64,000 bases of DNA from positions 36,109,815 through 36,173,814 of the forward strand of contig JAQISU010001235.1 of the NCBI GenBank assembly GCA_029339505.1, in the 5' to 3' direction. Shown in pieces: positions 36,998 to 48,803 of the stretch (position 1 is the first letter of the stretch; every line of letters begins with the position of its first letter). Position numbers and translations under genes: made by a program. The notes under the pieces are model-generated. The model did no database searches. It was not told where the DNA came from and saw only the letters and a list, made by a program, of their open reading frames with translations. Origin of the DNA: Unio delphinus. Lineage: Eukaryota > Mollusca > Bivalvia > Unionida > Unionidae.

Positions 36998-39765
36998 GTT
37001 GTTGTTGTTCATCCGTCCATTCAAAGAGAACCTCTTTATTCATCCAAGGGTTTGAGGGGCTGGTTCTGTTGTGTGTTTGAGCAGGTGGCTGATGAAGCCA
37101 ACCTTTGCACAGAATGTTTCTTTGCATAAGGGACAGGGGATGAACAGGACATGTCCTGGAGGGTTGATGGCAAATACTTTTCTGGCTTGCCTCTTCAGCT
37201 CTGCAGCTGCTGTCCTGCTAGATTCGAACAACTTGGAGCCTTAGGGCAGGGAGAAAATGTCAAGTGACTCGTTTGCTTGCTGTTTGCACCCAGGAATTAG
37301 GGTTTATGTTGATTGTTTTCAATGCAGCTTTCAGATTGTCTTTGAAGCAATTCTTCTGACTTCTGTAGGATCGCTGTCCTTGCTGTAGCTTGCCATAGAA
37401 ATATCTCTTAGAAAGCCCGTGGTCTGGCATGCGTACATGTCCCACCCAGCGTAGCTATCACTGCATCACTGAGGTGAGGATGCTTGCTAGACTTGCTTGA
37501 GCGAGTACCTCAGTTTCTGGAGAATTGTCCTGCCATTTGATGACTTGTGGTGTGAAAGTGGTTCTGCTTACTGGCATGGCGTTAGTACACTGTCCATGTT
37601 TCACATGCGTAAAGTGATGGAGGAGCACAACCGCTCTGTAGACCTTTAGTATGGTCTGGATGCTGATGCCAAAAGTTGTGCTGGCTCTAGCAATGTGAAG
37701 GTTCACTTCGTCATCATAATCTGTGACAGTATGCTTACAAGGTAGGTGAAGTGGTCACTTCATTGAGTTTTTGGCCACTGACAGTGATGTTGGACTCAAT
37801 ATAGGGCTTTCCAGGGGCCAGCTGAAGCAGGACTTCAGTCTTCTTGGTACTGATAGTGAGACTAAAGCTTGTGCATTGTACAGGAGCTGGAGAACTTGTT
37901 AATGCTGCATTTCAAGTCGGCTTCTGAGTTGGCATTGAGGGCACAGTCATCAGCAAATAAGAAATCCCTGATGTCTGTCATAACCTTGGTTTTTGCTTGA
38001 AGCCTCCTGGGATTGAATAGTATTCTATCTGTATGGTAATGATGCCACCTCCAACCTCTCCATCTGTGAAGGAATTAGTCAACATTGAGAACACTAGACT
38101 AAGCAGTGTCAGTGCCAGAACACATTCCTTGCTTGATGCCATTGGTTACTGGGAATGACTCAGATGTCTCTTCATTGTCCTCGACTTATGCCTGCATGCA
38201 CCAAGGATATAAATTTTGTCATGCATCCATACTTGGCCATTACCTCCACAAGCCTTCTCTGCTGACAGTATAAAAGTCCTTTGTCAAGTCAACATCGATG
38301 GAGTAAAGGTCAGTGTTTTACTCTTAACAATTCTTGTAGCTGCCTCAAAGCAAACACTATGTCAATGGTCCCATGTTCTTTTCGGAATCCACACTGGCTT
38401 TCTGGCAGTAGGCCCTGGTCAAGGTGCGTAGTGAGGCGGTTCAGTAGGATTCTGGTATCTTTCCTGCAACTGAGAGTAAGGATACCCCCGGTGGTTTGTC
38501 ACATGCCTGGCGGTTCCCTTTACGCTAATACAGGTGGATTATGGAAGTGTCTTTGAATTCGAGGGGGATCATCTCTTGCTGCCACATCAGTAAAACAGTG
38601 TAGCCTTTCTATCAGGCTGTGTCCCATTCCTTGTAGACCTCAGCTGGGATGGAGTCTAAATAAAGTACTTTGCAACTATAGAGAAGCAGACGTATTGCTT
38701 TCTGTGTCTCAAGCAAGGTTGGAGGGTTATCCAGTGCTTCATTGATGGGTAATTGGGGGAGATGACTGATGGCTTCATCGTTGATGAATGAAGAAGATTC
38801 AGGAAGCTGTCAAAGTGTTCAGCGCATTGTTTAAGAATCTTTTCTTTGTCTGTAATTAGTGTGTTCCTGTCTGCACTGAGAAGTGGCTATGATCCAGAGG
38901 ATGTTGGTCCATACACTTCTTTCAGTGCATTGTTGAAGTTCTTCAAATCATGCTGGTCTGTGTAGCACTGGATCTCATCAGCTTTGTTGCTCAGCCATGT
39001 GTCTCACATCTGACGTTTCTGCTGTACAGTCCTGCTTAATTCCTAGAGATGGACTTGGGATTGTTGAGATAGGTTTGAAGGAGGTGGTGTTTCTCATGCA
39101 ACTGCTTAATCTCATCACCGTTCTCATCAAATCAGTCTTGATTCTTTCTGGTTTAGGGTCCTTGAATTTCTGAAGCTGTGCTATAGACTAGCTCTCTGAA
39201 TGCCACCCAGTTGGTCTCCACATTTTGATTCTTGAGAGCGGTGAATTTTAGACATTCTTCCAGAGCATCCAGGAGAGACCATTTGGTACTGGTAAATTTC
39301 AACTTGATGACGTTTAGTAGTTTATGAACTTTCTTTCCCTGTGGGTATCTTTTGGGCTGAATGTGGATGTTGAGCTTGGTGATGATGAGGAGGTGATCTG
39401 TCCAGCAGTCAACGCCACAGAAGGACATGGTCACATGCACATCCTGCCTGTCCCTCTTCCTAACAATGACATAGTCGATGAGGTGTCAGTGCTTAGAGCG
39501 AGGGTGCATCTGTGATGTCTGGTTATGGGTAGGGAGGCAGAAGACTACTGGTGATCAGCAGTTCATGCTCGATTCAAGTCTGGGGCGAAAGGAGACTGTT
39601 TCTGTTACAGTGACCAACTCCATGCTTTCCTAGCACTCCATCCCAGGCAACGTGATCACAACCTACTCTTGCATAGAAATCTCAAAGAATGATAAGCTTA
39701 TCTGCCATTGGAACATCAGCTATGACCGAGTGAAGATCCTCATAGAACTTTACCTTTATTTAGTA
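36998..39765 (-). mobile_element. APE-type LINE, about 2.8 kb, degenerate
   Basis: Read on the minus strand from 39760 down: KFYEDLHSVIADVPMADKLI, then a stop in place of Gly in the endonuclease motif (IL*DFYARVG); CGVDCWTDHLLIITKLNIHI near 39400; EALDKGS-type RT sequence; an intact RT catalytic FADD (LFADDCALNA) at 37958-37947; VYRAVVLLHHFTHVKHGQC near 37610; GHVRMPDHGLSKRYFYGKL near 37430; and a C2H2-like finger CPLCKETFCAKVGFISHLLKH near 37100. It ends in a short GTTGTTGTT (AAC)n tail at about 37003. Stops and frameshifts make it inactive, but the domain order is nearly complete. Only the first part of the endonuclease is missing. It has the same orientation as FAK. Confidence 0.9.
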
Positions 39766-41689
39766 CCAAGCAAACCACTAGTTGAGTGCCTGTAGAAAAT
39801 TTCATATCAGCTCTCCAAGTTGTTTAATAGTAATATGAATAACAAACTTGTACTAATAGATTTATGATGGGCAGCATGTAACAGACTATTTGAGCTGATA
39901 GGCACCAGACAAATGATTGAATGGACTGACAAAAAGTACAGATGGACATTAGGTGGGGAGTATGAAAATAGATATTTGTGTCAAAACCACAATTGCTCAA
40001 TCGGAAGAATTGGAAGAACATCAGACAAGGATTATGGGTTTCAAATCTGCTCATTGGGAAAGTCACTTAACTCCCATTTCCTTAGCATGAAATTGCTACT
40101 AATATCTTTAAAACGAACAAAAAGGCACTGCTATCTTTCTATATAGACCAATGGAAAGTATTTTGTTTTACAAAGCATGGATAGTTCAGTAAGCATATTA
40201 ATTCAGCATATGAAAATACATCAAAAAGACATAAATACGGCTATTTACACATCTTGTTGAAATGCAGTATAACATTATTATTTAAAATATGCAAAAAGTT
40301 TGGTGAGTGTGTGACAATCTACATTTTTGGAATTTCTAACACCTGCACATTTGAAAAGGATGATTTAATTCATCCTCTAAATCATCCAAGATACATAAGA
40401 AATATTTTTAGTTAGCTTTCTCAATAATATCCAAATTTTAATCTGTGATTTATACAAGTACATTAGTATACACAAGCAGACTAACATACTTATGACAACT
40501 TTATGCCAAAAAAGTAACCACTGACAAGCGATCTTTTCAAAAGAAGTAGTGTTTTACTCAGTCAACTAAAAATTACCTCGGACTCTGTTTTATTTATGTT
40601 AGTTTCGCCAAATTTCCTCCATGCTGACCAAGAACCACTCTCCATACCAATCTACTCATTCACAACTGCACCTGAGCAATAATATTTCCTTCTTTACCCT
40701 TTCAGTCCTTATTGTTTTTCACAATTTTCCAATTAAATTAAAATTTCCCAATACTGACCAAGTGACCCCCTCATTACTAAAATATTTTACATTTTTGGGT
40801 GTTTGAGCAGTGCCCATTAAGTTCCCATCCCCTTCTAAAATTCCAGCTTTATGAATAGTGCAAAGATACTGGTGGAAGGCAGCCACAGTTGTATATGGTA
40901 ACATATGGCAAGGAGTATCCATGTGTACTGCAACAGCAGTGCATTAATTAATAGTACTAGAGAGGTGTTCATTCAAAAGTGTTATGGAGATGTGTCAAAA
41001 CACCCACATCTGTGTTAGATCTGGTAGAATAAAACAAGAATTGGCACAAATAAACATTCTCCAGACATATACATAAATGACTAGAATAATCCAAATTAAC
41101 ACACCTAAACACACACTTCCTTACCACACAATGTTTAAATCTGTAAAAACAGATTTGCAACAATGAAAGAAATCTTTCAAAGATGAGAAATAATAATTAT
41201 AGAATTTTATATTCTTCTGTGAAGGTGTATGGCACTCTTAATTGCTTCTTTAATAGAATAAACTTGTTCAGAAGTTGAAAGATTTGACCTTTTTATTCAT
41301 AATGTTAAAAACACAGTAACAAAAAACCAGTGCTTCGAAGTTTTAACAATGTTTTCAACTATACATAAAATTAAAATGTACAATTTCAGCAATAGTCATA
41401 CTTTTGATTTTTGCAAAATTGTGATTATACTCGTTTTCATGAAAAAATATCTCAAAATTTCAATCTTAAAAGTTGTTAAAAATGGTATGATTGCCTGAAC
41501 AAAAGAATATGCAAATTAATTTTTGCATACTACGCTATACTTGTTTATTTTGCTTAAATGTGCTTACAAAGTTCTTGTCAAAATGTTAAAACAAGTTCAA
41601 CAGTAAGTAAGATATCATCAATGATGTATACACCCTTTATGTGATATTAAAAAACTAAAAGACATAGTATCCATTTAAAATGTGCAATA

Positions 41690-42400
41690 TGCCATTGCTG
41701 CTGTTGTGACCTTGACCCCAAAAGTTTCTTTCTCGTCTTGTATGCAAGCCAGCCACAAAGGTTGCTTAAAACTGCAAGCTAATAGTGAACTTCAGAACAG
41801 CACAGAAATTACTCTTCTTGGTGAGCTTGACCTTTCACTTTGTACTCAATATTAACCGCCGTCTTCCTTGTCTCAAATGCAAGGTGTGCACAAAATTTGA
41901 TCAAAGTAAAAGACATGGAACATATTTATTTGTGGAAACCATATTTCTCCTGTCCATCTCGATGATGACCTTTTGGCCTACTGACCAACAAAATTAATAG
42001 CTGTCTTTCTTGTCTCAAATGTAACCCATCTCCTAAGCTTAGTCATGATTTTTGGCATAGCATCTGAGTTATTTTATGAAAACTGTTACCTTTGGGAATC
42101 TCTCTGACTTTGATATTTAAAGTTTTAACCCCCAAATGAATAGGGGTCTTCCTTTTCTAAAATGCAAGCCATCTAGAAATGCATGTATTAGAGAACTCGT
42201 GTAGTTGTGTGAAAACTGTTTTCCTTCTTTCAGTTTACAGACTGTTACATTATGACCCTGACCTTTGATCTTTTGACCCATTAAATCAATAAGTGTCTTT
42301 CTTATCTCAAAATTAAGCCATACAAGTTTGGTCATGATGTCTGGAATAAAAACTAGAGTTTTTTAGCCCAAAATTTCTTTATTGTCCCAAATGCAAGCTA
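41690..42400. repeat. Diverged tandem repeat of about 130 bp with TGACC(T) motifs
   Basis: About 5 copies share a string of TGACCTT / TTTTGACC words, then AAT.AATAG..GTCTTCCTTGTCTC, then AATGCAAGCCA and a GTTTGGTCATGAT-like end. The divergence is high, so this is an old array. The block ends near 42470 with GACAAATGGACATACCATGG, part of the same unit. Confidence 0.75.
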
Positions 42401-42889
42401 CTTATAAAGTTTGGAAATCATAGAGGGAAAAGACCAACATAAATATAAATGGACAAATGGACATACCATGGACAGGGTAACATACAGCATAAAACTAATA
42501 TGTTCCCTCCTAGTTGGAAGAACATGTGGTAAATTCTACAGTTTAAAATTTGACAATGTCACAATGATAATGGCCAAGTCTTTCACCTATTTCAAGAATG
42601 TGCAGAACTGAGAAGACTGTGAAGCTAATAGTAAAGGCTGCCTCTATTTTTTTCTTCACTGTCTTCATAAACTACACAATCTGGTTCTTTATATGATAAT
42701 TCTCATGCTCAAAAGACTTGTATTAAAGAATTATATGTATGATGCTATGTTTTCTTATTAATACAATCAGGATTGCCTCTGACCAATCTGGAACACCAAT
42801 GGTCTATTCCCCTCCACACACAAAGACAAAATGACCCAGTCTAGTTAATTCTCCATTTTATACTTCAATCCTGAATTTAAAGAACCAGT

Positions 42890-43102
42890 ACTATATGTAC
42901 ATTCTTGTAACTATGGTCCGACTGCAAACAACATAGAACCTGATCCAACATTTCATGATGTATTGGTAGATCAGGGTCTATCTTGTTTATTCTAGTGATT
43001 ACTCCCAGATGTACAGACCCAGATCTGCCACCATATCATGCAATGGCAGATCTGAATCTATGCAGTTTGCAGTTGGACTTTACTTATAAGTGAGTATATG
43101 CA
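42890..43102. mobile_element. Palindromic MITE family C, copy 1
   Basis: The ends are inverted repeats: GACTGCAAACAACATAGA on the left and CTATGCAGTTTGCAGTTGGA with TTATAAGTGAGTATAT on the right. The centre carries GGTAGATCAGGGTCTAT and GACCCAGATCTGCCA. Non-autonomous, with no reading frame. Confidence 0.75.
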
Positions 43103-43849
43103 GTTAGTCTCTTGATAATCTGCTATAAGAGAGCTTCCGGTTGATGGCCTGCCCACTTCATTACCACTTATTTTTTCCTCTCTTTTTATGGTTAGAGGTC
43201 CTCTTGATACAGCATAGAACATTCCCTTCCACTTGTTAAGTTTTAGAGAAAATCACTATTTCAATAAAATAACACAATTTCTAACAACCTCATTTATTTC
43301 AAACACTTTACTGGTTGGCTAAAAGATCTTAAAATGTCGTAATGAAATAAGATGATGCATTTCTTAATTCTTCATAACCGCAATGTTTGTTTTGTGCCAA
43401 ACACTACAAAAACATATCAGAACAAAGGTCTTTTTGAACAAGACTACAACATCCTATTACTAAGCTCTACAGCACAATGCATGTTCCCACCAGTCATTAC
43501 AAATATCAGCTGATTGCTAATCTTGATATATGATATTGTAAAAAAGCAGTATTTATACCAAAAAGAAACATTCTAAGATACAATGAGAACCATGCCTTAG
43601 GATGGAATGGCTAGATGATCAAGTATTAATTAGGTATGTAATTATGCATAATAACAAGGGTAAACGGACAAGAGGCTGTTAACACTAAATAATTTCTGTC
43701 CCTAAAAATTGCAGTAAGAAATGGTATGAATCGATCAATGCAATTCATTTTGACCTTTATAATTGTGACTCTTGACTTTTTCAGTAATAACAAAGAGTTG
43801 TCAATAAAACTACTTATATTTGATATTGGTTGAAAAAATAGTTACAAGT

Positions 43850-44100
43850 AGTAGTATTTCCGTCTATGCAAGTAGTATTATCTCTGTGTATGCAAGTAGT
43901 ATAATTTTTGTCTATGTATGAAGTGTTATTTCTGTCTATGCAAGTATTATTATTTCTGTCTATGCAAGTATTATTATTTCTGTCTATGCAAGTAGTATTA
44001 TCTCTGTCTATGCACGTGGTATTATTTCTGTCTATGCAAACAGTGTTATTTCAGTCCATGCATGGGGTATTATTTATGTTGATGTTAAGTAGCATTATTT
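43850..44100. repeat. 27-bp minisatellite, 8-9 copies
   Basis: The unit is close to TTTCTGTCTATGCAAGTAGT followed by ATTA. Confidence 0.9.
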
Positions 44101-44143
44101 ATTATTAAAGGTAGCTGACATATAACGATGCATCCTCACAAAA

Positions 44144-44164
44144 GTGTGTGTGCGCGTGCGTGCA

Positions 44165-44205
<41 letters not shown>
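44144..44205. repeat. (TG)n microsatellite with GC-rich start
   Basis: GTGTGTGTGCGCGTGCGTGC followed by about 18 TG units. Confidence 0.93.
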
Positions 44206-44365
44206 CAATCCACAAAAATATGAGAAGCCCAGGGATCACCTATAACTTTTAGCAAGGCTTTACAAATTCGCTTGTGAAGGAGAGGGGGTAAGGTTTTCTT
44301 CAGCTCCTAATGCTTCATGTTCTTCAAATTTTGATCTCACCACTGTGCATACATAGTATAACTTT

Positions 44366-44590
44366 TAGGGCATAACCGATTAGCATTTTTCTACCTATTT
44401 CCGATTCCGGATTTTGGGCATGAAATTTTTCCGATTCCGGATATGATTCAATTAATCGGGAATGCTAAATCCGTATTTTTTTTTTAAAAAAAAATTTCAT
44501 CTTCCGTTTCCGGGTTTCTGGTATCTGGTATCGGAAGTTCATACTATCTGGTGGAATCCGATTTCCGGATCAAAAGTCGGTTATGCCCTA
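44366..44590. mobile_element. hAT-type MITE family D, 225 bp copy
   Basis: The terminal inverted repeats are TAGGGCATAACCGA and TCGGTTATGCCCTA. They are flanked by near-identical 8-bp target duplications, ATAACTTT (44358-44365) and ATAATTTT (44591-44598). An 8-bp duplication is typical of the hAT superfamily. The interior repeats CCGATTCCGGAT-like words. It is an internally deleted relative of the element at 46522. Confidence 0.88.
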
Positions 44591-44832
44591 ATAATTTTTC
44601 CCTGTTTCAATATACCACATTCTTCAATTACACAATTGCAGTAGTATCTTTCACCTATTTTATACAATATACTTTTAATGCCTGTCATTTTAATCTTGTA
44701 GTCAATCTCAAGGTCTGTCTTGCATTTTCTAATGCAAACATGATAATATAAATATTATTATTTTAAAGCATATTTTGACAACTTGGAAAAATGGTAAAAT
44801 ATGTACATATACAGGATTTCCATGACCTTCAT

Positions 44833-45393
44833 GGTGCCCTGAGTGGCTGAGTGGTTCAAGAAGCCTGCATTGATAGGTTACTGACATCTCACCTATGCCC
44901 ATCTGGGTTCAAGACTCAGCTTGACCAGTGTGGGTATGTGAGAAAGCTTGCCAGGATCTTACATAACACTCAGCTTGACCAGTGTGGGTATGTGAGAAAG
45001 CTTGCCAGGATCTTACATAACACTAAGCTTCACCAGTGTGGGTATGTGAGAAAGCTAGCCAGGATCTTACATAACACTCAGCTTGACCAGTGTGGGTATG
45101 TGAGAAAGCTTGCCAGGATCTTACATAACACTCAGCTTGACCAGTGTGGGTATGTGAGAAAGCTTGCCAGGATCTTACATAACATTAAGCTTCACCAGTG
45201 TGGGTATGTGAGAAAGCTAGCCAGGATCTTACATAACACTCAGCTTGACCAGTGTGGGTATGTGAGAAAGCTTGCCAGGATCTTACATCGGTTGGTGGGT
45301 CTTTTCAAGGTTTGTCCTCCACCAAATATTTTGGCCATTATGCATAGTCTATTACATGCTACAAAAAAACCCCAACAAAACCAAAAACAAAAC
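44833..45393 (+). mobile_element. SINE family A copy 4, core expanded into a 54-bp array
   Basis: The tRNA-like head GGTGCCCTGAGTGGCTGAGT starts at 44833, with the B-box region near GGGTTCAAGACTC. From about 44919 the segment CAGCTTGACCAGTGTGGGTA, then TGTGAGAAAGCTTGCCAGGA, then TCTTACATAACACT is repeated about 7 times. The normal SINE 3' part (GGTGGGTCTTTTCAAGG to the A-rich tail) follows. The 54-bp period gives a false 186-codon frame. Confidence 0.9.
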
Positions 45394-46149
45394 ATGACTC
45401 TGAAGTACTAATTTGGACATCAGCAGTCATCGAGTTCTGAATCTGCAAAGACTTTTCAAGGTGACCTGGTAATAATTGTTACTAATAACTTGTGAGATTT
45501 CTTTGATAGATCTGTCTGGATAGAAATAACAGTAATCTGTAATGAATAGCCATTTTTCCCTCACAGGTAGTGTTGATCATCTCTTGTTTACATGATTATT
45601 ATATAGGACCAAATGATATTTAATGTCTGGAAAACAATTAAATAGACAAGAATAAAATTGGTGCCTTATAAAAGTACCATGTGTGAAATATTGCATTAAA
45701 CAATCAAAATAAAAGATTTCTCTCCTCTTTCAGGATTATATTTTGGATACAAATTTGACGGTCTATTGTAAGAATGAACCAACAGGAAAATCTGTCTTGT
45801 TGTCATGACTGTATAGTACCTAGTCCAAGATCCTGGCAGTCAATTTAGCCAGATAAGTAGGTCATTACAAGCATACTTTACTTTTTGGGAGAGTTAACCC
45901 AAGTGCAACAAGTGATGAAGAGTGTCTAGTTAAATTTGTCAAAGCAATTATGATTGCTTTATGTATCTATCTTCAGTATATTAGTGTGGGTGAGGAGTGG
46001 GAAATTTTTCTATTGGAATATACAAAATACATAAAAACTGTTTTACACCATCAAGAATACATTACAATGCATCAAAATGATTTAATTGAATTGGTAACAG
46101 CAGAAAATGGTCTTCCATTACCACAGAAATTAACATAAACTATACTGAT

Positions 46150-46265
<116 letters not shown>

Positions 46266-46480
46266 AAGTATAGGCATGCATGTGCCTATATGTATACATG
46301 TAAGTATAGGTATGCATGTGTCTATATGTATACATGTGTGTATATTTGTGTATGTATATATGTATGCATGTGTCTATATGTATGATCTGCTATATGTATG
46401 TATATGTGTATATATGTCTCAAGGTAGATCAGTTCTTCAGGTAACTGTTACCCTCTTTAAATAAAGTCACTATCATCATC

Positions 46481-46512
46481 GTAACAATCATCATCATCAT
46501 CATCATCATCAT
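46481..46512. repeat. (ATC)n microsatellite
   Basis: About ten ATC trinucleotides immediately before the 46522 transposon. Confidence 0.92.
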
Positions 46513-46521
46513 TATAATTAT

Positions 46522-46993
46522 TAGGGCATAACCGACTTTTGATCCGGAAATCGGATTCCACCGGATAGTATGAACTTCCGATTAATCGGAGTCGGACAAG
46601 GCAGGAACGACCGATTCGGATAATAAAAATAATAAAGTTGAATTTCTATAGCACCGCGTCTAACACTGCGTGTCATTCGATAGTGCGTTAATAAAGTTAA
46701 ATAAGAAGTCAGAAAAGTCCAATATGGTCAACACAACCACGCTGTGAGACAATCTATTTAACCTGGCGGGTGAAAACCAGAAATGAAGCCAGATATGGTA
46801 AAGTACTAAGTAACATGCTAGACACAGCAAAACCAGGTACCAGAAACCCGGAAACGGAAGATGAAATTTTTTAGAAAAAAAAATACGGATTTAGCATTTC
46901 CGATTAATTGAATCATATCCGGAATCGGAAAAATTTCATGCCCAAAATCCGGAATCGGAAATCGGTAGAAAAATGCTAATCGGTTATGCCCTA
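46522..46993. mobile_element. hAT-type MITE family D, 472 bp copy
   Basis: The termini TAGGGCATAACCGACT and AATCGGTTATGCCCTA are flanked by perfect 8-bp duplications ATAATTAT (46514-46521 and 46994-47001). It is in the opposite orientation to the 44366 copy. It keeps an extra internal segment of about 240 bp (46610-46850) lacking there. No transposase frame, so it is mobilised in trans if at all. Confidence 0.92.
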
Positions 46994-47929
46994 ATAATTA
47001 TTATTATTATTATTGTTATTTCCAAAACCCTTACACACCTATCCATTTATCTAATTTTACACGTCTGTCTGTCTTGCCTCTTCCAACTATATCTGCATTC
47101 TAATCTTTCCTTTCTTCCTCCTCTTTATATCTTTTTTTGATAGCTTCAATTATAACACCTGGTTTTATGGGGTAAACAAATGTTTATAAAAAAAACTTAA
47201 GTTCTAATATGTAAAATAAAGATAATGTGATTTCCTCAAATCCCTCAGAGGGCAAGTTCTATTTTCCATTCAGCATACTCTGGGCAAGTTGACTTTTAAA
47301 AGAATTTGTAAAGCCCTGCCACTAAGAATACAAGATAGCATGTAAATAAGGTAGTGTGTTTTCCAGTAGTCCTATTTATCATGACTGCATCATCAAAATA
47401 GTCAGCATGGCATAAACATCTCTACTGGACCCAGAGCTAATCAATATGAGGATTAGCAAAACAAAGAGCAGAACAGTGCTCTCAATGATCCAAAGTCACT
47501 ACCAGACAATATATGCCTGATATGTTCCACAAAAAAAGCAATACATCCAACTTCTGTGAAAAGAATTATCTGACTAAAGTGTACCTTTACAACCTGAAGA
47601 TGGAGACTTGTTTTCAAAACTGCCAGGTCAGAGAGTTTAATCAATACTTATTTCTTCTGTCTGCAGCAAAAAGGTGTTTTCCTAAAAACTAAAAGAGCTG
47701 AATGGATGACCTGGTGGAGTTTTGGTACTAAAACAATTATGATACACAGTTAAACCAGGATCTATTCCTGGATGTGCAATTGTGAGAATCACTAATTTCT
47801 TTTTAAAAATATCATAAAAAATACAAACAGAATCACGATTTTTGCTTCATAATTTCAAGCATTAACTTTTCTTCTGTATCAACCTCCCCCAATCCTTGCA
47901 AATTCCCAACCCTTTTTCCTAAGTGGAAT

Positions 47930-48156
47930 TTTGTTGTTGTTCTTATAGGTTTTAACACCATTTTTTACAAGATAGGCTATACATGGCAACCAGAACAAAT
48001 ATTGGAGGAAGAACCCAGGCAAACCCTGGAAAGAACCACCAACCCATGAGAAGCTACTGGCAAGCTTTCTCACATACCCACAATGGCCGAATCTGAGACT
48101 CAAACTGACGCAGAAAAATGTTAGATGCCAGTGATCTGTAATGACGAGTGCTTTAA
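47930..48156 (-). mobile_element. SINE family A copy 5, 3' portion, interrupted by a transposon
   Basis: Inverted SINE from its tail (TTGTTGTTCTTATAGG, TTTTAACACCATTTTTTAC) to ACGAGTGCTTTAA, where the sequence breaks at TTAA (48153-48156). It resumes at 50961 with TTAAACCACTCGGTCACTCG. The two pieces together make one SINE. Confidence 0.9.
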
Positions 48157-48171
48157 CCCTTGAACCCGACA

Positions 48172-48313
48172 GGCCGGTTTACCGGCCGGTTGTAACGGTG
48201 TATATACCCGAAAGGCCGGTATACCGGCCTAGCTATCTACCGTCATAACCCAACAGGCCGGTATACCGGCCTAACTATCTACCGTCATAACCCGACAGGC
48301 CGGTATCCCGGCC
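48172..48313. repeat. Four 16-bp palindromes at 42-bp spacing
   Basis: GGCCGGTATACCGGCC (perfect at 48214 and 48256; one-base variants at 48172 and 48298) occurs four times at exactly 42-bp intervals. Each copy is preceded by an ACCCGACA-like word that also occurs in the terminus. The copies lie 15 bp inside the left end of the piggyBac-type element. They could be transposase or host-factor binding sites; that is inference. Confidence 0.92.
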
Positions 48314-48498
48314 TGTGTTATGTTATTCGCTAGATGGTCAGTGAAATATAGATCTTGCATGAATGGTACAACATGAACAAAGTTTTGAGACAGTTTGTTA
48401 CATAGTCATAGTAATAAAAAGCATTTTATAAGCATGTTTGAAAAGAGACAATTTGATATTTGCTGTTATATCATAGTGGATTATCATTCTAAGGCATA

Positions 48499-48653
48499 CC
48501 GTATTTTCGCGTATATAAGACGCATCTTATACAACATTTTACACACTACGCACTCATGATGTGTCTTATCTATGGGTGCGTCTTATGTAAAATATTTTTA
48601 CACAAATCGTCAAAACCCGCGTCTTATATACGGGTATATGCGCGAAAATACGG
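48499..48653. mobile_element. Palindromic MITE with CCGTATTTTCGCG termini
   Basis: The 155-bp element begins CCGTATTTTCGCGTATATAA and ends TATATGCGCGAAAATACGG, flanked by TA on both sides. The interior repeats GCGTCTTATA words. It lies within the piggyBac-type element. Confidence 0.82.
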
Positions 48654-48803
48654 TAAGTATTTTTTTTAACACGAACGAACGGTACAGTGTGTAATATTGA
48701 AGGACGATTTTTGCGGTTGATATTTACATTTCACGATTTTCATTCTTAGTTGTAAAAACAGTTGGGTAAGTGTTCAGTAATTACCATGTGTACCAATCCA
48801 ATG

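Noticed and set aside
44851..45411. 186-codon frame with 18-residue repeats (QLDQCGYVRKLARILHNT)
   Set aside because: It is the 54-bp expansion inside a SINE copy; it starts in the tRNA-like head and ends in the SINE tail.
48162..48190. A rho-independent type terminator from the GGCCGG...CCGGCC hairpin
   Set aside because: The context is a eukaryotic transposon end, there is no following T run, and the palindrome recurs at a fixed spacing, which fits binding sites better.
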